Shown: piece by piece, positions 50,376-59,496 of the stretch
Numbering within the stretch: position 1 is the first letter of the stretch
Layout: each line of letters begins with the position of its first letter
DNA from: Orrella dioscoreae
Lineage (GTDB): Bacteria; Pseudomonadota; Gammaproteobacteria; Burkholderiales; Burkholderiaceae_B
DNA: 64,000 nt
Reading direction: 5' to 3'
Assembly (NCBI RefSeq): GCF_900089455.2
Contig: NZ_LT907988.1
Coordinates: 248,001 to 312,000, forward strand
Translations under genes and position numbers: made by a program
The notes under the pieces: generated by a model
What the model saw: only the letters and a program-made list of their open reading frames with translations
What the model was told of the DNA's origin: nothing
Database searches by the model: none

Positions 50376-51263
50376 ATGGACATCCGATATCTGCAGAGCT
50401 TCGTCACCGTGGTCGAGCGCGGCTCGTTCGCGCAGGCCGCCCGCCAGCTGGACCTGACGTCCACCGCCGTGGCCGCGCGCGTGAAGGCGCTGGAGCAGAG
50501 CCTGGGCCTGACATTGGTGCGGCGCGCGGGCCGGTCGGTGCGCGCCACCGAGGCCGGGCTGCGCATCCTGGACCGCGCGCGTGCGCTCTTGCGCGATGCG
50601 CGCGACCTGGCCGCCGCGGCCGAGGTCGACGCGCCCTTCGGCGAACTGAAGCTGGGCGTGTTCGTCTCGGCCATGACGAGCGTGCTGCCGCCGGTGTTGA
50701 AGCGCCTCTACGACAGCCATCCGCGCCTGTCCGTCTTCGTGCTGCCCGGCTCGTCGGTGGACCTGTGCCGGCGCGTGGGCGAAGGCGAACTGGATGCGGC
50801 CGTGGTGGTCGAGCCGCAGTTCTCCATCGGCAAGACCTGCCGCTGGGATGCCGTCATGGAAGAGCCGCTGGTGGTGGTGGCGCCCGCCACCATGCAGGCG
50901 GGCGATCCGCACGAGCTGCTGCGCACGGAGCCTTTCATCCGCTACGACCGCTCGGTGGTGGGCGGGCAATTGGCCGACCGCTATCTGCGCGACCATGGCA
51001 TCGTGCCGCGCCAGCGCATGGAGATCGACAGCCTGCTGGGCGTGGCCGCGCTGGTGGACCAGGGCCTGGGCGTGGCGCTGCTGCCGGACTGGTCCTCGAT
51101 GTGGTCCACCAAGTATGCGCTGGCGCGCATTCCCTTGCCGGGGCGCGCGCCCGTGCGCCGCGTGGGGCTGGCCTGGCAGGCGCAAGGGCCACGTGCCGCG
51201 CTGGCCGAGGCCTTCCTGCGCGAATGCCGCGCCGTCTTCCCTGGCCGCGCGGGCGCGGCCTGA
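50376..51263 (+). CDS. LysR-family regulator (second), divergent
   Basis: A 295-residue regulator starting MDIRYLQSFVTVVERGSFAQAA, with the helix-turn-helix in about the first 60 residues and an effector-binding domain after residue 90. Divergent placement against the dehydrogenase and convergent placement with the IlvD/Edd gene (12 bp between stops) make it the likely local regulator. The 206-bp divergent gap holds a GC-rich inverted repeat near 50219-50232 (CCCC, CGAA, GGGG). Confidence 0.92.
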   Translation: MDIRYLQSFVTVVERGSFAQAARQLDLTSTAVAARVKALEQSLGLTLVRRAGRSVRATEAGLRILDRARALLRDARDLAAAAEVDAPFGELKLGVFVSAMTSVLPPVLKRLYDSHPRLSVFVLPGSSVDLCRRVGEGELDAAVVVEPQFSIGKTCRWDAVMEEPLVVVAPATMQAGDPHELLRTEPFIRYDRSVVGGQLADRYLRDHGIVPRQRMEIDSLLGVAALVDQGLGVALLPDWSSMWSTKYALARIPLPGRAPVRRVGLAWQAQGPRAALAEAFLRECRAVFPGRAGAA

Positions 51264-51275
51264 GCCCGCCACGGC

Positions 51276-53036
51276 CTACTTCTTCGGCGGGAGCGGCGTG
51301 GCGCCGCCCTTGCCCGTGCTGCGCAGGAAGTCGAAGTCGACCCCCTTGTCGGCCTGCGTGACCGTGGTCAGGAAGAGCTTGCGGTAGCCGCGGTCGTCGC
51401 CCGGGCGTTCGCCGGGCGCCTGCCATGCCGCCTTGCGCGCGGCCAGGTCGGCCTCGTCGACCAGCAGCGTCAGGCTGCGCTCGCGCACGCTCAGGCGGAT
51501 GCGGTCGCCCGTCTTCACCAGCCCCAGCGGCCCGCCGATGGCGGATTCCGGCGTCACGTGCAGCACGATGGTGCCCGAGGCCGTGCCGCTCATGCGGCCG
51601 TCCGAGATCCGCACCATGTCCTTCACGCCGGCGCGCGCCAGCTTCATCGGGATGGGCATGTAGCCGGCTTCGGGCATGCCGGGCGCGCCGGTCGGGCCGA
51701 TGTTCTTCAGCACCATGATGTCATCGGCGTTCACGTCCAGGTCGGGCGCGTCGACGCGGGCGGCCAGGTCTTCCAGGTTCTCGAACACCACTGCGCGGCC
51801 CTCGTGCTCCATGAGCGTGGGCGAGGCGGCCGACTGCTTGATGATCGCGCCGCCCGGGGCCAGGTTGCCGCGCAGCACGGCGATGCCGCCCTGGGCGTAG
51901 ATGGGATTGTCGAAGGCGCGGATGACGTCCTGCTTGAAGGGCGGTCGGTCGGCATCCATTTCTTCGCCCAGCGTGCGGCCGGTGACGGTCAGCGCGTCCA
52001 GGTGCAGCAGCGGGCGCAGCTCGCGCAGCAGCGTGCGCATGCCGCCCGCCTTGTGGAAGTCTTCCATGTAGTGCTGGCCCGACGGCTTCAGGTCCACCAG
52101 CACCGGCGTCTCGCGGCCGATGCGGTCGAAGGCCGCCATGTCCACCTCGATGCCCAGGCGTCCCGCCACGGCGGTCAGATGGACGATGCCGTTGGTGGAG
52201 CCGCCGATGGCCAGCAGCACGCGCAGCGCGTTCTCGAAGGCCTTGGGCGTGAGGATCCTGTTCGGGGTGAGCTGCTGCGCGATCATGCGCACCGCCTGCG
52301 TGCCGGTCTGTTCGGCGATGCGCATGCGGTCGGCCGTCACCGCGGGAGGCGAGGCGCCGCCCGGCAGCATCATGCCCAGGGCTTCCGCGATACAGGCCAT
52401 CGTGCTGGCCGTGCCCATCACCGAGCAGGTGCCCACGCTGGCCACCAACTGGTTGTTCACGTCGGCGATTTCCTGGTCGTCGATCTCGTCGGCGCGATAC
52501 TTGCCCCAGAAGCGGCGGCAGTCGGTACAGGCGCCCACGCGTTCGCCGCGGTGCCCGCCCGTCAGCATCGAACCCGTCACCAGCTGGATGGCCGGGATGC
52601 CGGCCGAGGCCGCGCCCATCAGCTGGGCCGGCACGGTCTTGTCGCACCCGCCGATCAGCACCACCGCGTCCATGGGCTGGGCACGGATCATCTCCTCCGT
52701 GTCCATCGACATCAGGTTGCGCAGGTACATGCTGGTGGGCGCCGCGAAGCTCTCATGCACCGAGATGGTGGGGAAGTCCACCGGCAATCCGCCCGCCAGC
52801 ATCACGCCGCGCTTGACCGCCTCGATCAGCTGCGGCGCATTGCCGTGGCAGGGGTTATAGGCGCTGCCCGTGTTGGCAATGCCCACCACCGGCCGCGACA
52901 ACGCGTCATCGGTCAGCCCTGCGCCCTTGATGAAGGCCTTGCGCAGGAACAGGGAAAAGCCGGTATCGCCATAACTGGTCAAGCCGCGGCGCATGCCGGA
53001 GGGGGCATCGGTTTTCTTGCTGTCGGAGGAGGACAT
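51276..53036 (-). CDS. IlvD/Edd-family sugar-acid dehydratase
   Basis: A 586-residue iron-sulfur dehydratase. Cluster cysteines lie in IGGCDKTVPAQLM, VGACTDCRRFWG and GTCSVMGTASTM; ISDGRMSGTASGTIVLH is the C-terminal family mark. The RRFWGKYRA region and the context resemble L-arabonate/sugar-acid dehydratases more than the isoleucine-pathway IlvD. It should convert a sugar acid to a 2-keto-3-deoxy acid. It precedes no ilv gene and follows a Bug receptor gene, so its role is catabolic. Confidence 0.9.
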   Translation of the reverse strand: MSSSDSKKTDAPSGMRRGLTSYGDTGFSLFLRKAFIKGAGLTDDALSRPVVGIANTGSAYNPCHGNAPQLIEAVKRGVMLAGGLPVDFPTISVHESFAAPTSMYLRNLMSMDTEEMIRAQPMDAVVLIGGCDKTVPAQLMGAASAGIPAIQLVTGSMLTGGHRGERVGACTDCRRFWGKYRADEIDDQEIADVNNQLVASVGTCSVMGTASTMACIAEALGMMLPGGASPPAVTADRMRIAEQTGTQAVRMIAQQLTPNRILTPKAFENALRVLLAIGGSTNGIVHLTAVAGRLGIEVDMAAFDRIGRETPVLVDLKPSGQHYMEDFHKAGGMRTLLRELRPLLHLDALTVTGRTLGEEMDADRPPFKQDVIRAFDNPIYAQGGIAVLRGNLAPGGAIIKQSAASPTLMEHEGRAVVFENLEDLAARVDAPDLDVNADDIMVLKNIGPTGAPGMPEAGYMPIPMKLARAGVKDMVRISDGRMSGTASGTIVLHVTPESAIGGPLGLVKTGDRIRLSVRERSLTLLVDEADLAARKAAWQAPGERPGDDRGYRKLFLTTVTQADKGVDFDFLRSTGKGGATPLPPKK

Positions 53037-53097
53037 GGGGTTCTTCCAGAAAAAAGACTATCTACGATTCAAAGCGATCTAACAAAAGAAGGAGCAG

Positions 53098-53176
53098 GGG
53101 TGCAGTGGAGCCGGCTCCGCCGGTCCACCAGCACCGCCCCCCTGGGGGGGAGGCGCGTCAGCGCCTCGGGGGGGGG
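53098..53176 (-). repeat. Structured intergenic repeat, copy C
   Basis: Third copy of the repeat at 31331-31414 and 36841-36923, four bases after the stop of the second Bug gene. Its homopolymer is 9 G on the plus strand. All modules, including GTGGA-CCGGC-GGA-GCCGG-CTCCAC on the minus strand, are retained. Confidence 0.85.
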
Positions 53177-53180
53177 AAAC

Positions 53181-54176
53181 CTACTCCACCGTAATTTTTG
53201 CGTCCTCGATCACCTTGGCCCACATGTCGACTTCCTTCTGCAGGCGCTGGCGGGCGGCGTCGGCCGAGGCAGGCTCCACCGCATAGGCGCCCTGTTGCAG
53301 CATCTGCGCCTTGAAGTCTTCCTTCACCAGCACTTTCTGCAGCGCCGCGTTCAATTGCTCGACGATGGGCTTGGGCGTTTTGGCGGGGGCCAGCACGCCG
53401 AACATCGAGGCGACCTCGAAGCCGGGCAGGCCGGCTTCCGCGGCGGTCGGGGTGTCAGGCAGCATCGAGATGCGTTCGGGCATGGTCACCGCCAGCGCGC
53501 GCAACTGCCCGCTCTTGATGAAGCCCAGCGAGGCGGGCACGGTCTCGACCATCGTCAGCACCTGGCCGCCGACGAGGTCGGTCATGGCGGGGCCGCTGCC
53601 GCGGTAGGGCACGTGCAGCATGTCGACGCCGGCCTGGCGCTTGAAGAGTTCGGCGGCCATGCGCTGGGGCGCGCCCGCGCCCGACGAGGCATAGGTCAGC
53701 TTGCCAGGGTTCTTCTTGGCGTAGTCGATCAGCTCGGTCAGGTTGTTGGCCGGCACCTTGGCCGGGTTCACCACGAACACCAGCGGCACGGCGGCAATGG
53801 TCGCCACCGGCGCCAGGTCGTCCATCAGCTTGTAGGAGATGCGATTCTTCTCCAGCGTGGCCATGATGGAGTGCGAGGTGATCGCGCCCATCAGCAGGGT
53901 GTAGCCGTCGGGCGTGGCGCGGGCCACCGAGTCGGCGCCCAGGTTGCCGCCGGCGCCGCCCTTGTTCTCGACGATGACCTGCTGCTTGAGCTCCTCGGAC
54001 AGGTGGTTGGCGATGACGCGGCCGACCACGTCGGTGGCGCCGCCGGGCGGGTAGGGCACGACCAGGCGGATGGGTTTGTCGGGATAGGCGGCGTGGGCGG
54101 CCAGCGGGGCCATCAGGGTACCCAGCGCCATCAGGGCCAGGGCGGCCAGCGGCCGGCGGTTGGAACAGAAGGACAT
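53181..54176 (-). CDS. Bug-family periplasmic solute-binding protein (second copy)
   Basis: A 331-residue protein with signal peptide (about 1-29) and Bug/TctC marks: IRLVVPYPPGGATDVVGRV, VIVENKGGAGGNLGADSVA, LTYASSGAGAPQRMAAELF and LHVPYRGSGPAMTDLVGG. It is the first gene of a two-gene unit with the IlvD/Edd dehydratase, so it probably delivers that enzyme's substrate. No TctA/TctB membrane genes are nearby. Confidence 0.93.
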   Translation of the reverse strand: MSFCSNRRPLAALALMALGTLMAPLAAHAAYPDKPIRLVVPYPPGGATDVVGRVIANHLSEELKQQVIVENKGGAGGNLGADSVARATPDGYTLLMGAITSHSIMATLEKNRISYKLMDDLAPVATIAAVPLVFVVNPAKVPANNLTELIDYAKKNPGKLTYASSGAGAPQRMAAELFKRQAGVDMLHVPYRGSGPAMTDLVGGQVLTMVETVPASLGFIKSGQLRALAVTMPERISMLPDTPTAAEAGLPGFEVASMFGVLAPAKTPKPIVEQLNAALQKVLVKEDFKAQMLQQGAYAVEPASADAARQRLQKEVDMWAKVIEDAKITVE

Positions 54177-54280
54177 GTCGGTGTCTCCGAGTATTGTTGT
54201 CGCGGGCAGTCTTCAAGCGCACCCGTCTGCCGCATTGTCTGGGTTCCCCAGGCGGCGGGGGCGTCAATTCCCTGCGTTCA

Positions 54281-54296
54281 AAACAAAATTTTGTTT
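54281..54296. promoter_or_regulatory. A/T palindrome, putative operator of the Bug/dehydratase unit
   Basis: A perfect 16-bp palindrome AAACAAAATTTTGTTT lies 104 bp before the Bug start and 154 bp before rpoH, in strongly GC-rich DNA. It is a likely dimer-binding site for a regulator of the catabolic unit; which protein binds is unknown. Confidence 0.5.
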
Positions 54297-54377
54297 CGGT
54301 TTGGACAGAACAAACCAAGGGATTGCCCCAATATGTCCCTATTAAATCGGGAACTTCCCCAGTGCAACATCCTCTAA

Positions 54378-54404
54378 TTAGCACTCGGTAGTTGAGAGTG
54401 CTAA
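54378..54404 (+). promoter_or_regulatory. CIRCE element (HrcA operator) upstream of rpoH
   Basis: A perfect match to the CIRCE consensus: TTAGCACTC, nine bases, GAGTGCTAA. It ends 46 bp before the rpoH ATG and would fall in the promoter or early leader. CIRCE is bound by the HrcA repressor, usually at groESL and dnaK; here it places the sigma-32 gene itself under HrcA. The rest of the 274-bp gap contains no gene. Confidence 0.95.
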
Positions 54405-54450
54405 CATGCCTTGGTCGTCGCAATCCGACCGATACAGGAGCGACCCTGCT

Positions 54451-55335
<885 letters not shown>

Positions 55336-55349
55336 ACGTTTGGATGCGG

Positions 55350-55393
55350 AACACCCCAAGCCAGGGCCAGCCCCGGACTTGGGGTGTTTTGTT
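55350..55393 (+). terminator. rpoH terminator
   Basis: An 11-bp stem (AACACCCCAAG / CTTGGGGTGTT) with a GC-rich loop is followed by TTTGTTT, directly after the rpoH stop. A clear Rho-independent terminator. Confidence 0.85.
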
Positions 55394-55511
55394 TCTGGGG
55401 GGGGGCAGGGAAATCAGGGTGGTCGTATCGGCCTCTGACAAGGGAGCCTGAGTGGTTTTGGGCGTGGCTGCTTGCTAAACTTTTCCGGCCACCACAGCAA
55501 ACGTCCTCTTC

Positions 55512-56225
55512 ATGTACACCGGTACCGGCATCTATTCCCTGGGCGAGGCAGGCCGCTTGATTGGCGTGTCTTCCGCCCAATTGAGTCGCTGGCTCTTCGG
55601 TTACAAATGCCAGAAGAGACGTGATGGCAGGGCTGTCGCTGGATATTCCGCGCCGCTGTGGGCGCCGCAGGTCACGGAAGGCGAAGCGTCCAAGACCATC
55701 GGTTTTCAGGATCTGCTCGAAGCGCGCTTCGTACATGCCTTCGTCAGCCATGGCGTGCCCTTGCTGGTCGTCCGCCGCTGCCTGGTTTCGGCCCAGCAAC
55801 TCTATGGCGTCCCGTATCCCTTCACCACGCTGCGCTTCAAGACGGATGGGAAAAGCATCTTCGGCGAGGCTGTCCGCCAAAGTGTCGATGAGGACCCCCT
55901 GATCGACTTGCGTAGTCGTCAAGTCGTCTTCCGGGAAATCATCGTTCCCTCGCTCTATGCCGGCATCGAATACCAAGGCGAGCACGCCTCCAAGTGGTAC
56001 CCCGTGCCGAAACGGGACCACATCGTCCTTGATCCGGCGCGTCATTTCGGCAGCCCGATCAACGAAGACACCGGCGTACCCACGGAAGCGCTCCATGCCT
56101 CATATCTGGCGGAAGGGGGAGACGAGCGTGCCGCGGCGTTGACCGCAGCCACCTACGACATCCCCTTGCGCTGGGTGAAGGCGGCTATTCGTTACGAAAG
56201 CCAGCTCGCGAAGGCCTCCCATTGA
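55512..56225 (+). CDS. DUF433-containing antitoxin (VapB45-like)
   Basis: A 237-residue protein with an N-terminal MerR-like helix-turn-helix (YSLGEAGRLIGVSSAQLSRWL) and a central/C-terminal DUF433 region (FGSPINEDTGVPTEALHASYL, IPLRWVKAAIRYE). In related pairs this protein is the antitoxin and repressor of a following PIN-like toxin. It overlaps the next gene by 4 bp. GC content looks lower than around it, suggesting acquisition. Confidence 0.82.
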   Translation: MYTGTGIYSLGEAGRLIGVSSAQLSRWLFGYKCQKRRDGRAVAGYSAPLWAPQVTEGEASKTIGFQDLLEARFVHAFVSHGVPLLVVRRCLVSAQQLYGVPYPFTTLRFKTDGKSIFGEAVRQSVDEDPLIDLRSRQVVFREIIVPSLYAGIEYQGEHASKWYPVPKRDHIVLDPARHFGSPINEDTGVPTEALHASYLAEGGDERAAALTAATYDIPLRWVKAAIRYESQLAKASH

Positions 56226-56632
56226 ACTTCCTCCTCGACGAGAACCTGCCGCCAAACTGGTCGTCGGTCCTGGTGGAGGCTAGCCGGAGACAGTTTCCGG
56301 ATGCGATGCTCGGAGAGGTTGGCCACATTCGGGACAGGTTCGGCGTGTCCGCTCAAGACACTGTGTGGCTGGACGCACTGGGTGCGGAAAAGAACTGGGC
56401 CGTTCTCTCCGGAGACGCTTTTCGAAAGCGCCAGGGCGCGGAGCGCCGCCTGATCCGCAAGCACGGCATTACGGTGTTCGTGTTGCAGCCCTCGTGGTCG
56501 AGCAGGCGTTACTGGGACAAGCTGTCCCAACTGGTCTTGTGGTGGCCCAAGATCGTGGCACAAGCCAATGCAGTCGAGGCATCGACCTTCGAGGTGCCTT
56601 GGCGATCCAGCGGCCGGTTTCGGCAGATCTAG
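56222..56632 (+). CDS. PIN-like toxin (VapC45/DUF5615-like)
   Basis: A 136-residue protein beginning MNFLLDENLPPNW, the D-E-N strand seen in DUF5615 and PIN-like nucleases; further acidic residues lie in AQDTVWLDALG and VLSGDAF. Translation starts with TTG inside the antitoxin stop (TTGA), strongly suggesting coupling. Likely an RNase toxin held by the upstream DUF433 protein; substrate unknown. Confidence 0.8.
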   Translation: MNFLLDENLPPNWSSVLVEASRRQFPDAMLGEVGHIRDRFGVSAQDTVWLDALGAEKNWAVLSGDAFRKRQGAERRLIRKHGITVFVLQPSWSSRRYWDKLSQLVLWWPKIVAQANAVEASTFEVPWRSSGRFRQI

Positions 56633-56785
56633 TGTCCGTCCTGGGGCGGTCCCGGCGCATTCATGCCTGGAAACAAACCGAGCATCTTTTTTTCCAGTAC
56701 GGACCGGAACCAAACCCGGCGCCTGCCGCCTAATCCACACAGACCGCGCGCCGGACCAGGTGCAACGCCCCCGGCAGTGGTCTTG

Positions 56786-56870
56786 ACACCCATCTCGGCT
56801 TCTCCTCTTTCCCCTCCCCAATGAGATGGGTGTTTACGGGGCACCTGGACCCCCAGGTGCCCCGTTTTTT
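56786..56870 (+). ncRNA. Two-hairpin element: pyrimidine-rich loop then strong terminator
   Basis: Hairpin 1 is a perfect 11-bp stem (ACACCCATCTC / GAGATGGGTGT, 56786-56833) enclosing a 26-base loop rich in C and U (CTTCTCCTCTTTCCCCTCCC). Two bases later begins a perfect 13-bp terminator stem (arm ACGGGGCACCTGG) with six T. It ends 79 bp before the antiporter ATG. It could be the 3' end of a small RNA whose loop can pair with Shine-Dalgarno sequences, or an attenuator for the antiporter. The 317-bp gap 56633-56949 has no gene. Confidence 0.55.
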
Positions 56871-56949
56871 ATGCGTGCCGCCCGCGCCATCGCGCGATCT
56901 TCCTGCGGGGGTGGGCTATTCTTGCAGCAGTCGTTTTGGGTGCGCGCGC

Positions 56950-59490
56950 ATGGAAGTCGGTTTTCTCGTTTTCGGCCTGGCTGGCTTGTTGGCCCTGGTC
57001 TGCTTCATGCCGCCCCTGGCCGGCCGGCTCAAGCTGCCCTATTCGGTGCTGCTGGCCATCGTGGGATGCGCGCTGGGCTACGTCGTCCACGTGCACGACT
57101 GGGCGCCCCGGGTCGTCGCCGATTTCCTCGATACGCTCGATCTCTTCGAGATCTCCTCCGAAACCTTCCTCATGGTGTTCCTGCCGGTGCTGCTCTTCGA
57201 GACGGCGCTGGCCATGAACGTGCGCCGCCTGCTGGACGACCTCGGCCCCATCCTGATGATGGCGATCGTCGCGGTGGTGGTGTGCACCGTCGTCGTCGGT
57301 TTCACGCTGTCCACCATTTCCCAGTACGGCCTGGTGGTCTGCCTGCTGCTGGGGGCCATCGTCGCCACCACGGACCCGGTGGCGGTGGTGGGCATCTTCC
57401 GCGAGGTGGGGGCGCCCAAGCGGCTGACGACGCTGGTGGAGGGCGAGAGCCTGTTCAACGACGCCGCGTCCATCGCGCTGTATTCGGTGCTGCTGGCCGT
57501 GCTGGCGGGCGAGGGCACGCTGTCCACGGGCGCCATCGCCAAGGACTTCCTGGTGACTTTCCTGGGCGGCGGCGTGGCGGGCTTCGTCATGGGGCGGCTG
57601 GCCTGCGGCCTGTTCGCCTGGCTGCGCGGCTGGCCCACGGCCGAGATCACGCTGACGCTGACCCTGGCGTATCTCAGTTTCTTCATTTCCGAGCACTACC
57701 TGGGCGTGTCGGGGGTGGTGGCCACCGTCATCGCCGGGCTGGTGGTGGGGTCCAGCGGCCGCACGCGCATGTCGCCCACGACCTTCGAGCAGTTGTCCAG
57801 CTTCTGGGAGCAGTTCGGCTTCTGGGCCAATTCCCTCATCTTCCTGTTCGCGGCCATGCTGGTGCCGCGCCTGATGGCCGACGCCGACCTGGCCGAGATT
57901 CTCCTGGTGGTGGTGGTCTTCGGCGCGACGCTGGCGGCCCGGGCCATCGTGGTCTTCGGCTTGCTGCCGCTCCTGCAGATGCTGCGCATCGGCCAGCGGG
58001 TGGGCTACCGCTATAAGTCGGTGATGCTGTGGGGCGGCTTGCGCGGCGCCGTATCGTTGGCGCTGGCGCTGGCGGTGACCGAGCAGCATGCCGTGCCCGC
58101 GGGCGACCGGCAGTTCGTCGCGGTGGTCGTCACCGGTTTCGTGCTGGCCACGCTCTTCATCAACGGCACGACGCTGCGGCCGCTGATCGGCCTGCTGGGC
58201 CTGAACAAGCTGTCGCCCATGGAGAACACCCTGCGCAACCAGGCGCTGGTCGTGGCGCTGGAAGACCTGCAGGAGCACACCGAGCAACTTGCGAAGACCG
58301 AGCACATCGGCGCCGAGGCGCAGGCCCGGATCCGGGCGGTGTTCGACGCGAGCCTGGCCGGCGTGCACGACACGCAGGTGGCGCAACTGCCCGAGGACAG
58401 GAAGGTGGCCGTGGGCCTGGCCATGCTGGCGGCGCGCGAAGCGGAAATGTTCTTCGACATCCTCAAGGCGCAGTTGGTGGACTGGCGCATGGCCGAGGGC
58501 CTGCTGGCCCGGGCCGAGCGCCTGGGCGAGTCGGTGCGCGCCAACGGCCTGGATGGTTTCGAGGCGGCGCTGGTGCGTGACTTGCGCTATTCGCGCGGCT
58601 TCCGCCTGGCGCTGGAAATCTATGATCGTTTCGGCGTCCAGCGCTGGCTGGCCCAGTCGCTGGCGCAGCGCTTCTCCAACCTGATGAGCAAGCGCTCGGT
58701 GGGGCAGCGCCTGCTGGGCTTCGCGCGCACGCAGGTCCAGCCCTTGCTGGGCAAGGAGGCCACCGACCGCATCGTCGCCCTGCACGAGCAGCGGCTGGTG
58801 CTGATCGAGAACGCCTTGCAGGCCATGACCCTGCAATATCCGTCGTACGCAGAGTGGCTGCAGGAGGCGTACCTGGGCCGTGTGGCGCGCGAGCTGGAAC
58901 GCATGCGCTACCGCGAGATGCTGGAGCAGTTCCTCATCAGCGGCGAGGTCTACGCCGACCTGATGGAGCAGTTGAAGGCGCGCTGGCGCCACATCGACAA
59001 GCATCCCCCGCTGGACATGGGCCTGGGCGCCGATGAGCTGATCAAGGCCGTGCCGCTGTTCGAGGGACTGAGCGACGAGGCGCGGCAGGCGATCGCGCGC
59101 CTGCTCAAGCCACGGCTGGTGCTGCCGGAACGGCCGGTGATCCTGCGCAACCGCCACGGCGAAATGATGTGCTTCGTGGCCTCCGGCGCGGTCAAGGTCG
59201 CGTTGCCGGACGGCACCTTCATCGAGCTGGGCAGCGGCGAGTTCTTCGGCGAGCTGGCATTGCTGTCGGGCGAGGGGGTGGCGCTGTCGGTCACCTCGCT
59301 GGGCTACAGCCGCCTGCTGATGCTGCCGGCGCGCGATTTCCACGCACTGCTCGAGCGCGATCCGTCGTTGCGTGAGCGTATCGAGGTGGTGGCGCGCCAG
59401 CGCCTGCGCGCGCTGGAGGTCTGGCGCAAGACGCAGGAGCAGGCGAAGGAAGATGCCAGGGCGTCAGCGGACCCGGAGGCTGCCGCTTAG
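56950..59490 (+). CDS. CPA1-family Na+/H+ antiporter with C-terminal cyclic-nucleotide-binding-like domain
   Basis: An 846-residue protein. The first 430 residues hold about 12 membrane segments with antiporter marks TTDPVAVVGIFREVG and VEGESLFNDAASIALYSV (the essential Asp). A long helical region follows, then at about residues 700-800 a cNMP-binding fold (FEGLSDEARQAIARLL, IELGSGEFFGELALLSGEG). This layout resembles the plant SOS1 type. The ATG at 56950 gives the usual short N-terminus; in-frame GTG codons upstream are possible. It probably handles Na+ or pH homeostasis. Confidence 0.9.
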   Translation: MEVGFLVFGLAGLLALVCFMPPLAGRLKLPYSVLLAIVGCALGYVVHVHDWAPRVVADFLDTLDLFEISSETFLMVFLPVLLFETALAMNVRRLLDDLGPILMMAIVAVVVCTVVVGFTLSTISQYGLVVCLLLGAIVATTDPVAVVGIFREVGAPKRLTTLVEGESLFNDAASIALYSVLLAVLAGEGTLSTGAIAKDFLVTFLGGGVAGFVMGRLACGLFAWLRGWPTAEITLTLTLAYLSFFISEHYLGVSGVVATVIAGLVVGSSGRTRMSPTTFEQLSSFWEQFGFWANSLIFLFAAMLVPRLMADADLAEILLVVVVFGATLAARAIVVFGLLPLLQMLRIGQRVGYRYKSVMLWGGLRGAVSLALALAVTEQHAVPAGDRQFVAVVVTGFVLATLFINGTTLRPLIGLLGLNKLSPMENTLRNQALVVALEDLQEHTEQLAKTEHIGAEAQARIRAVFDASLAGVHDTQVAQLPEDRKVAVGLAMLAAREAEMFFDILKAQLVDWRMAEGLLARAERLGESVRANGLDGFEAALVRDLRYSRGFRLALEIYDRFGVQRWLAQSLAQRFSNLMSKRSVGQRLLGFARTQVQPLLGKEATDRIVALHEQRLVLIENALQAMTLQYPSYAEWLQEAYLGRVARELERMRYREMLEQFLISGEVYADLMEQLKARWRHIDKHPPLDMGLGADELIKAVPLFEGLSDEARQAIARLLKPRLVLPERPVILRNRHGEMMCFVASGAVKVALPDGTFIELGSGEFFGELALLSGEGVALSVTSLGYSRLLMLPARDFHALLERDPSLRERIEVVARQRLRALEVWRKTQEQAKEDARASADPEAAA

Positions 59491-59496
59491 CCGGCC

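Noticed and set aside
51276-53036. Isoleucine/valine-pathway dihydroxy-acid dehydratase (ilvD)
   Set aside because: Neighbours are a Bug receptor and LysR regulators rather than ilv genes, and local sequence resembles sugar-acid dehydratases.
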